From: Bacillota bacterium
GTDB lineage: Bacteria > Bacillota > Clostridia > Acetivibrionales > JAEZXR01
Assembly (NCBI GenBank): GCA_023419605.1
Contig: JAEZXR010000105.1
Location: 85,225 to 149,224, forward strand
DNA: 64,000 nucleotides
Direction: 5' to 3'
Translations under genes and position numbers: made by a program
The notes under the pieces: model-generated
What the model was told of the DNA's origin: nothing
The model's database searches: none
Seen by the model: only the letters and a program-made list of their open reading frames with translations
Shown: positions 58,411 to 64,000 of the stretch, piece after piece
Layout: each line of letters opens with the position of its first letter
Numbering within the stretch: position 1 is the stretch's first letter

Positions 58411-58614
58411 TTATTTTGAGACGTAAACCAGGAACAGTACGATTGTAACAATCGAAACGATTACACTGGCGATACCGAGGTTGGCATGAAAGCTGACTGC
58501 GCTTGCTAATTCCGCATCCTTTAAATTGGTGCTTCTTATCCAGAGTCCGCACAGCGTAAGTGATGCAAGCATTAAAATAGAGAGGGCACCGATTATGTAA
58601 AGGAACATTTTCAT
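58411..58614 (-). CDS. Small two-helix membrane protein, unknown function
   Basis: 67 residues. Start at the ATG whose A is at 58614; AGGAG lies 8 bases upstream (complement of 58623-58627). Two hydrophobic stretches (about residues 4-24 and 43-65) with a short polar loop (RSTNLKDAELAS) between them; no signal-peptide cleavage site is evident. It has its own consensus promoter and a strong terminator, so it is an independent gene on the opposite strand to both biosynthetic units. I do not recognise the family. A link to the PKS (membrane anchoring, immunity, export) is possible but unsupported. Confidence 0.7.
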   Translation of the reverse strand: MKMFLYIIGALSILMLASLTLCGLWIRSTNLKDAELASAVSFHANLGIASVIVSIVTIVLFLVYVSK

Positions 58615-58644
58615 TAAAACCACTCCTTTTTAATTATTGAGTTT

Positions 58645-58673
58645 ATTATAATTTAGATGTAAAAATATGTCAA
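58645..58673 (-). promoter_or_regulatory. Consensus sigma-A promoter for the small membrane protein gene
   Basis: On the - strand: TTGACA (58673-58668), 17-base spacer, TATAAT (58650-58645). Both boxes match the consensus exactly. The start codon lies about 30 bases downstream of the -10 box. Confidence 0.85.
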
Positions 58674-58758
58674 TAAAAATTGGGAAAACAAGGGACAAAA
58701 TTATAAAAAAACATCCATAATAATTCAAGGAATGAACATAATATTACGAAGAATTAAC

Positions 58759-58786
58759 TTTACAAAAATTATTAAAATTGTATAAT
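58759..58786 (+). promoter_or_regulatory. Sigma-A-like promoter of the extender-unit operon
   Basis: TTTACA (58759-58764), 16-base spacer, TATAAT (58781-58786), in AT-rich DNA. The start codon of the dehydrogenase gene lies 35 bases after the -10 box with RBS GAGGGAGGTC (58807-58816). It suggests the extender-unit genes are transcribed separately from the PKS operon. Confidence 0.75.
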
Positions 58787-58821
58787 AATAGTAACAATAT
58801 CTTGTTGAGGGAGGTCGAAAT

Positions 58822-59667
58822 ATGAGCAATATTGGAGTTGTTGGAGCAGGCGTTATGGGAGTAGGCGTATCTCAAAGCCTTGCGCAATCCGGGTTTTTGG
58901 TAACATTAGTCGACATTAATGATGAAATTCTTGAACATGCAAAGCAGCAAATCTACATGAATGTCCGTTTCCAAGGCTTGCTGCAAAAGATGGAAGCCCC
59001 GGCGGATCCGGATGAAGTACTCTCAAAAATAGAGTTCACAACAGATTACGGTAAACTCAGTCAGGTGGATGTGGTGATTGAAAACGTAAATGAGAAGTGG
59101 GAAGTAAAAGAACAAGTATATAAAAAAATTGATGCTATTTGTCCGGAAGGCTGTATTTTTCTCGTCAATACCTCCTGTATATCCATCACAAAAATAGCGG
59201 CACTGACAAAAAGGCCATCACAAGTCATAGGGACACACTTTATGAATCCCGTTCCCATGAAGACCGCGGTGGAAACCATCAGAGGATTCCATACATCGGA
59301 AGAAACCATTCAGAAGACGAAGGAATTGCTGGAGAAAATGGGGAAGGAATGCATCCTTGTAAATGATTATCCGGGATTCGTATCCAACAGGCTTTCGCAC
59401 CTGCTGTTTAATGAGGCGGCGTATGTTGTCCAAGACCAGGTGGCGTCTCCCGAAGAGGTGGATGAAATCTTTAAAAAATGCTTCGGGCATAAGATGGGTC
59501 CGCTGGAAACTGCTGATTTGATAGGGCTTGATACAGTCGTAGATTCGCTGGACGTATTATATGAAAGCTACCAGGACTCAAAATACCGCTGCTGCCCGCT
59601 GCTCAGAAAAATGGTACATGCAGGGCTGTACGGCAGAAAGTCGGGCCAGGGTTTTTATTCATACTAG
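58822..59667 (+). CDS. 3-hydroxyacyl-CoA dehydrogenase-like enzyme of hydroxymalonyl-ACP synthesis (FkbK/ZmaG type)
   Basis: 281 residues, the usual length. N-terminal Rossmann motif GAGVMGVG (residues 8-15), then HFMNPVPMKTAVE, the catalytic-His region of the 3-hydroxyacyl-CoA dehydrogenase family, and a C-terminal helical domain (LETADLIGLDT). In FK520 (FkbK) and zwittermicin (ZmaG) pathways this family oxidises ACP-bound glyceryl at the primary alcohol on the way to a hydroxymalonyl unit. First gene of a unit that also holds the cognate ACP, acyl-CoA dehydrogenase and FkbH protein, which is why I assign it there and not to fatty-acid metabolism. Confidence 0.9.
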   Translation: MSNIGVVGAGVMGVGVSQSLAQSGFLVTLVDINDEILEHAKQQIYMNVRFQGLLQKMEAPADPDEVLSKIEFTTDYGKLSQVDVVIENVNEKWEVKEQVYKKIDAICPEGCIFLVNTSCISITKIAALTKRPSQVIGTHFMNPVPMKTAVETIRGFHTSEETIQKTKELLEKMGKECILVNDYPGFVSNRLSHLLFNEAAYVVQDQVASPEEVDEIFKKCFGHKMGPLETADLIGLDTVVDSLDVLYESYQDSKYRCCPLLRKMVHAGLYGRKSGQGFYSY

Positions 59668-59726
59668 GGTAAAGGCCGGTCCTGTTCCTCAGGGATCGAA
59701 GAACTGTACAATTGAGGATGGAACTT

Positions 59727-59785
59727 CGCTAATTCGACGTTTGCATAGCCCCGGAATCATTGGCTATGCAAACGCCGAATTAGCG
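59727..59785 (+). repeat. Large inverted repeat between the dehydrogenase and ACP genes
   Basis: Arms 59727-59750 and 59762-59785 (24 bases each, one mismatch) with an 11-base loop. No T-run follows, so it is not a typical terminator. It lies in a 202-base gap inside an otherwise compact operon; it may stabilise or separate mRNA segments. The octamer CCGGTCCT occurs on both sides of the stem. Confidence 0.7.
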
Positions 59786-59869
59786 GTTACCGGTCCTATT
59801 GTATATAAAGTGGAAGCAGGCTGTAAAGCATAAAAAATTTTATATAAATCATGGAAGGGGTTTTAAAAA

Positions 59870-60106
59870 ATGAGTGAAATCAATGCAAAAGTAAGGTCTT
59901 TTCTTTCCCGGTTTTTCAGGAAACGTGAATTACAGGACGATGAGGATATATTCTCTTTAGGCTTTGTCAATTCATTATTTGCCATGCAGTTGATCATGTT
60001 TTTGGAAAAGGAATTTAAAATAAGAGTGGATAACAAGGATATGGATATGAATAATTTCAGAACCATAAATTCCATCGTAAGCCTTATAGAAAGCAAGGTA
60101 AGCTAG
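59870..60106 (+). CDS. Dedicated acyl carrier protein for the hydroxymalonyl/methoxymalonyl unit (FkbJ type)
   Basis: 78 residues; RBS GGAAGGGG (59853-59860). Attachment motif LGFVNSLFAM with Ser35; the GFVNSL form differs from the GxDS of the PKS ACPs here and is typical of ACPs that carry the glyceryl-derived extender unit (FkbJ, ZmaD). The FkbH-like protein should load a glyceryl group on Ser35, and the two dehydrogenases oxidise it. Confidence 0.9.
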   Translation: MSEINAKVRSFLSRFFRKRELQDDEDIFSLGFVNSLFAMQLIMFLEKEFKIRVDNKDMDMNNFRTINSIVSLIESKVS

Positions 60107-60156
60107 GCATACCCGGTATAACCTGTTAAAGAAAAGTGGAAAAGAGGGGATGTATT

Positions 60157-61290
60157 TTGAGAATTGAATTGACAGCGGAGCAAATGAAGCTCCAAGAGGA
60201 ATTCAGCAGCTTTGTGTGTAACGAAATCATGCCGTATGCAGGGCAAAACGACAGGGAGGAATGCACACCCGGGAGCATGATCGAGAAAATAGCCCAAAAG
60301 GGATACCTGGGAGCAATGCTTCCAACGGAGTATGGAGGGCTTGAATACGATAACATAACCCTCGGCCTGCTGAATGAAGAGTTCGGAAAGGGCTGTTCTT
60401 CGGCCAGAAGTCTGCTTACGGTCCATGGCATGGTAGCCCTGGCGATTTTACGGTGGGGTACGGAGGAGCAAAAGAATTACTGGCTTCCCAAATTAGCCAA
60501 AGGGGAATGTGTCGCCGCTTTCGCCCTGACGGAGCCCAATGTGGGCAGCGATGCAAAAAGCATAGAAACAACGGCTGTTTTAAGCGGCAATAACTACATC
60601 ATCAACGGTAAAAAGAAATGGATTACCATGGGACAGGTTGCCGATCTGTTTTTACTGTTTGCACAGTATGAAGGGAAGCCCACCGCTTTCCTGGTTGAAA
60701 AGAGCTTTCCCGGTTTTTCGGTAAAGCCCATTAAAGGCCTGATGGGGGCAAAGGCTTCCATGATTGCGGAGCTGACGCTGGAGGATTGTGTTGTTCCGGC
60801 GGAAAACCTGGTTGGCAAAGAGGGGACGGGATTAAGCCATGTTGCTTTATTCAGCCTTGACTATGGAAGGTATACCATAGCCTGGGGGTGCGTCGGAGCA
60901 GGACAGGCCTGTGTGGATGAAAGCGTAAAGTATGCCCGGCGGAGGAAACAGTTTGGGGTAGCACTACGGCAGCATCAGTTGATACAAAAAATGATTACCG
61001 AGATGGTGGTGGAGGTCAAAGCGGCAAGAATGCTGTGCTACAATGCAGGTTCCCTGAAAGATTGCGGTGACCCGGACTCCATTATGGAAACATGGGTTGC
61101 TAAATATTTTGCTTCCAAAATGATCGGCAAAGTGGCCGGAGATGCCGTACAAATTCACGGGGCCAATGGATTCAGCAGCGAGTATTCTGTAGAAAGGCAT
61201 TTCCGTGATGCTAAAATGAGTGAAATCATTGAGGGGACAAGCCAGATGCATGAGGTTTTGATCGCTGTCAATGCATTTAGGAACGCATAA
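60157..61290 (+). CDS. Acyl-CoA dehydrogenase-like flavoenzyme of hydroxymalonyl-ACP synthesis (FkbI/ZmaE type)
   Basis: Start chosen at TTG 60157, 7 bases after GAGGGG (60144-60149), giving LRIELTAEQ, a normal beginning for this family; an in-frame GTG at 60136 has no RBS. 377 residues. FAD and substrate motifs AFALTEPNVGSD and KKWITMG, R(R)KQFGV, and the late IIEGTSQMHEVLIA segment carrying the catalytic Glu. In the pathway it works after or with the hydroxyacyl dehydrogenase to oxidise glyceryl-ACP to the hydroxymalonyl level. Confidence 0.9.
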   Translation: MRIELTAEQMKLQEEFSSFVCNEIMPYAGQNDREECTPGSMIEKIAQKGYLGAMLPTEYGGLEYDNITLGLLNEEFGKGCSSARSLLTVHGMVALAILRWGTEEQKNYWLPKLAKGECVAAFALTEPNVGSDAKSIETTAVLSGNNYIINGKKKWITMGQVADLFLLFAQYEGKPTAFLVEKSFPGFSVKPIKGLMGAKASMIAELTLEDCVVPAENLVGKEGTGLSHVALFSLDYGRYTIAWGCVGAGQACVDESVKYARRRKQFGVALRQHQLIQKMITEMVVEVKAARMLCYNAGSLKDCGDPDSIMETWVAKYFASKMIGKVAGDAVQIHGANGFSSEYSVERHFRDAKMSEIIEGTSQMHEVLIAVNAFRNA

Positions 61291-61335
61291 ATCCAATGCG
61301 GTATGGATGGAATAGGAGGAGAAAGGGAGGTCAAT

Positions 61336-62379
61336 ATGGGGGAGGCAAATAAAAAAGAACGGAAAATAAAGTGTGTCGTGTGGGATTTGGATAATACCAT
61401 TTGGAAGGGTGTCCTTCTGGAAGATGAACAGGTCACCCTGCGTGAAAATATAACGGATATTATAAAAACATTGGATAACAGGGGAATCCTCCAATCGATT
61501 GCAAGCAGGAACAACCATGATCATGCCTTCGCGAAGCTGGAGGAGCTGGGATTAAGTGAATACTTTCTCTATCCCCAGATTAACTGGAATCCCAAATCCT
61601 CTTCAATAAAAACTATTGCACAATCCATTAATATAGGGCTGGATACTATCGCATTCATTGACGACCAGCCCATGGAGCGGGAAGAAGTAAGCTTTTCCCT
61701 GCCGGATATCCTTTGCATCGATTCGGAGGATATCGCTACATTGCTTGAAAGACCGGAGATGAACCCGCGGTTCATTACGGAAGATTCAAAAATCAGAAGA
61801 GTCATGTATATGAACGATATTCAGCGCAATAAGGTGGAAGAAAGCTTTAAAGATTCCCAGGAAGAGTTTTTGTCCACGTTGAACATGGTCTTTACCATTT
61901 CGCCGGTGAAGCCGGGAGATTTGCAGCGTGCGGAGGAGCTGACGGTAAGAACCCACCAGTTGAACACAACCGGGTATACCTATTCCTTTGAGGAATTGGA
62001 GAGCTTCATGAAATCGGACAACCACATCCTGCTCATTGCCGGTTTGGAGGATAAATTCGGTACATACGGGAAAATCGGGTTATCCCTCATCGAATGCCAG
62101 GAGGATGTCTGGAAATTAAAATTATTACTGATGTCATGCAGGGTAATGTCCAGAGGGGTAGGTACCGTCATGCTGAACCATATCATGCGGCTTGCCAAAG
62201 AGGCAAATGTCCGGTTGCAGGCTGAATTCGTATCCACGGACAGAAACCGTATGATGTATGTTACATATAAGTTTGCAGGTTTTAAGGAAATACATGAAGA
62301 CGGCAATTTTGTAATTTTCGAAAATGATTTGCAAAACATACAACCCTACCCGGACTACATAGAAGTGAATATTGCTTAG
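61336..62379 (+). CDS. FkbH-like HAD-superfamily glyceryl transferase/phosphatase
   Basis: Start at ATG 61336, 7 bases after GGGAGGTC; an upstream in-frame ATG (61303) lacks an RBS. 347 residues, the usual length of short FkbH proteins. HAD motif I VWDLDNT (Asp17, Asp19), IDDQP (motif III/IV region), and a C-terminal GNAT-like region (RTHQLNTTGYTYS, then MSCRVMSRGVGTVML). Family members take D-1,3-bisphosphoglycerate, remove phosphate and place the glyceryl group on a carrier protein. It completes the set for an ACP-bound hydroxymalonyl unit. No FkbG-type O-methyltransferase lies in the window. Confidence 0.92.
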   Translation: MGEANKKERKIKCVVWDLDNTIWKGVLLEDEQVTLRENITDIIKTLDNRGILQSIASRNNHDHAFAKLEELGLSEYFLYPQINWNPKSSSIKTIAQSINIGLDTIAFIDDQPMEREEVSFSLPDILCIDSEDIATLLERPEMNPRFITEDSKIRRVMYMNDIQRNKVEESFKDSQEEFLSTLNMVFTISPVKPGDLQRAEELTVRTHQLNTTGYTYSFEELESFMKSDNHILLIAGLEDKFGTYGKIGLSLIECQEDVWKLKLLLMSCRVMSRGVGTVMLNHIMRLAKEANVRLQAEFVSTDRNRMMYVTYKFAGFKEIHEDGNFVIFENDLQNIQPYPDYIEVNIA

Positions 62380-62492
62380 GAAGAGTGGAAACATTATTTC
62401 ATCTTTTAAGGGATAAAGTCCGTCGTCCGAGAAGGGTGCAGCAAAAGAAAGGTCAGATGTTTTTAAAATTGTATTAACCGCGGGGTGTCATT

Positions 62493-63746
62493 ATGGAAAA
62501 AATTGCATTTGTATTCCCGGGCCAGGGGACGCATTATATAGGGATGTCAAGAGCCTTTTACGAGCAGTTTCCAATTGCAAGGGATACATTTGAAGAAGCT
62601 AATGATGTATTGGGTTTCGACTTGAAAAAGCTTTGTTTTGAAGGCAGCCTGGGTGAATTATCCGCAGCAAAAAATGCGCATGCTGCAATACTTACAACCA
62701 GTATGATTGCCTTCAGGGTATATATGAAGGAAATCGGCATATGCCCGCAAATATGTGCGGGCCACAGCCTTGGCGAGTATTCGGCGTTGACTTGCAGCGG
62801 TGCAATGAGGTTTACGGACGCATTGAAAACCGTATACCAAAGGAGCTTGATTGCCCAGGAAATTGCAGATGAAGGAAACATGGGCATGACAATTATTGAC
62901 GGTATCGATTCCAGTATGGTAGAGGAAGAATGCAAGAACCTATCGACGGAATACAATATGGCGGCGATCTCCTGCTATAATGGATCAAAGCAGGTGGCTG
63001 TCTCTGGACACCTTGACGCGGTACAGAAGGTGGAAGACAGGGTTTTGGAGCTCGGAGGGCAGATTACACCGCTCATAGGCAGTGCGCCCTTCCACTGCCA
63101 ATTGATGAAGCCTGCAGCAGAAAGGCTCAAGGTTGAGCTGGAGAAGTATTCCTACGGCAGTATCCGGTATCCCGTAGTGTCTAATCTTACCGGTAAACCG
63201 TATTCGGGAAGCGAAGAGATTGTCGGGGCATTGATGGGGCAAATCATGAGCCCTGTTCAATGGACAAAGACCATGGGCTATTTTAAAAGATTTGGTGTCA
63301 CGCTGGCCATTGAGATGGGACCGCAGAACATCCTGGGGAAACTGCTGAAAACGGATATGGACAGAATATCTGCCATATGCTTTGACCATAAAAAGGACAG
63401 GCAGGATTTGTATGCAATGTTCCGTCAGCCTCGTTACAGAAAACTGGTACCGACTGTGGTTACAGGATGTTTAACGGCTGCCAGCGCTACTCCCAGTAAT
63501 AATTGGAACGAGACTGAATACCAAAAAGGCGTGGTTGAACCTTACCGGAAGCTGCAGAAAATACAAAATGAACTCGAGAAAGCGCAGGCAGAACCCACGA
63601 TGGAACAGATGAAAGAGGCCATTGCGATGCTGGGGCTGATTTTCAAAACCAAAAAGCTTCCTTTGGATGAACAGGAAAAATGGTTTAACCGCATATATGA
63701 TGAATCGGGAACACAGTATATTTTTAGGGATAGCCCCATTGATTAA
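62493..63746 (+). CDS. Free-standing acyltransferase with a C-terminal extension
   Basis: 417 residues. Malonyl-transferase fold: FPGQGTHY, GHSLGEY (nucleophile Ser92), YQRS (Arg117, binds the free carboxylate), SAPFH (His201). FabD-type enzymes are about 310 residues; here about 115 extra residues follow (from around 305), predicted mostly helical and charged. The PKS modules have no AT, so an AT in trans is needed. Its place after the hydroxymalonyl genes suggests it moves that ACP-bound unit onto a PKS ACP, but it could equally be the general malonyl transferase. The 113-base gap before it (62380-62492) shows no promoter; the RBS (GGGGTG) is weak. Confidence 0.9.
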   Translation: MEKIAFVFPGQGTHYIGMSRAFYEQFPIARDTFEEANDVLGFDLKKLCFEGSLGELSAAKNAHAAILTTSMIAFRVYMKEIGICPQICAGHSLGEYSALTCSGAMRFTDALKTVYQRSLIAQEIADEGNMGMTIIDGIDSSMVEEECKNLSTEYNMAAISCYNGSKQVAVSGHLDAVQKVEDRVLELGGQITPLIGSAPFHCQLMKPAAERLKVELEKYSYGSIRYPVVSNLTGKPYSGSEEIVGALMGQIMSPVQWTKTMGYFKRFGVTLAIEMGPQNILGKLLKTDMDRISAICFDHKKDRQDLYAMFRQPRYRKLVPTVVTGCLTAASATPSNNWNETEYQKGVVEPYRKLQKIQNELEKAQAEPTMEQMKEAIAMLGLIFKTKKLPLDEQEKWFNRIYDESGTQYIFRDSPID

Positions 63747-63794
63747 AGCTGCAGGTTCAAATAAAGATTAAAAATAGGAGCTATGGAGAGGATA

Positions 63795-64000
63795 TGAACC
63801 GCTCCCTGTCAAGTAGACAGGTAAAAAAATAAAAGTTTTTGTATCTCGAACCATGTTGCTGTGGTTCGAGATAGGGAGTGTAAATACTTCTGTGTATTAG
63901 AGTTGCCGTAATCCTTCATTGGCAAGTGTTTCAAATTCAATAAGTTTTCATAAAATGGTATTCGTTCACCTTTACATTTTAGATTATTGCCAATTTTACC
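63795..64000 (-). mobile_element. Possible insertion-sequence end
   Basis: The stretch TGAACCGCTCCCTGTCAAG at 63795, continuing GTAGACAG, recalls terminal repeats of IS3-like elements, with the outer TG end facing the PKS locus. A - strand frame is open from the right edge to a stop (63809-63811) lying within this repeat, 63 codons (includes FYENLLNLKHLPMKDYG); I do not recognise it as a transposase. If real, the element continues beyond the window and may mark the edge of the biosynthetic locus. Confidence 0.3.
63842..63873. repeat. Perfect 12-bp inverted repeat downstream of the acyltransferase gene
   Basis: Arms 63842-63853 and 63862-63873 with an 8-base loop. A T-run (63836-63840) comes before, not after, on the + strand, so a terminator for the acyltransferase operon is not clearly supported. 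Confidence 0.55.

Noticed and set aside
59561..59833. 90-residue + strand frame over the end of the dehydrogenase gene and the large hairpin
   Set aside because: Overlaps a well-supported gene in another frame, runs through the inverted repeat, and has no RBS.
1..64000. CRISPR array, rRNA or tRNA genes
   Set aside because: No regularly spaced repeats and no recognisable tRNA or rRNA segments on reading both strands.

Overview
The window is almost entirely one large trans-acyltransferase (trans-AT) polyketide synthase (PKS) locus, all on the + strand, cut by the left edge. The ribosome-binding sites (GGAGG-type), the sigma-A-like promoters, the AT-rich intergenic DNA at 58.6-58.8 kb and the relatedness to Bacillus/Clostridium-type trans-AT PKSs point to a Firmicute, most likely a Clostridia-class or Paenibacillus-like bacterium. 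I cannot name a species or a product.

Layout. 3-58092: eight PKS genes plus one parA-type gene, tightly spaced or overlapping, evidently one operon whose promoter lies outside the window. There are twelve ketosynthases (KS1-KS12), all with intact Cys-His-His, and no AT domain in any module. Order of modules (LD = KS-flanking linker; psiACP = ACP-like insert without the attachment Ser; * = key catalytic residue missing): [cut] LD-DH1-KR1-ACP1-ACP2; KS1(psiACP)-DH2-ACP3; KS2-KR2-MT1-ACP4 // KS3-DH3-KR3*-ACP5; KS4(psiACP)-ECH-ACP6 // ACP7; KS5 // ParA // tag-LD-DH4-KR4-ACP8; KS6-DH5-KR5-ACP9; KS7(psiACP)-DH6* // ACP10; KS8-DH7* // ACP11; KS9(psiACP)-DH8*-KR6-ACP12; KS10 // KR7-ACP13; KS11-MT2-DH9-KR8-ACP14; KS12(psiACP) // ACP15-thioesterase. 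The chain therefore gains two probable C-methyl groups and one probable beta-methyl branch, and is released by the final alpha/beta hydrolase.

58093-58821: a hairpin-rich spacer, a tiny two-helix membrane protein gene on the - strand with its own consensus promoter and terminator, and a divergent promoter that starts the second + strand unit. 58822-63746: 3-hydroxyacyl-CoA dehydrogenase, small ACP, acyl-CoA dehydrogenase, FkbH-like HAD protein and a free-standing acyltransferase. This is the set that makes an ACP-bound hydroxymalonyl (or, with an O-methyltransferase not seen here, methoxymalonyl) extender unit and probably hands it to the PKS. 63747-64000 holds a hairpin and a possible insertion-sequence end.

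Most unusual point: a complete ParA/Soj-type positioning ATPase is encoded inside the PKS operon, exactly between a ketosynthase and its flanking linker. The next PKS protein begins with a basic peptide resembling the ParA-activating N-terminus of ParB proteins. I infer a system in which a ParA ATPase positions or segregates the PKS mega-complex on the nucleoid. Five ACP-like, Ser-less inserts in KS flanking regions, at the place where LINKS lateral-zipper motifs occur in other trans-AT PKSs, fit the idea that the cargo is a large multi-copy assembly.
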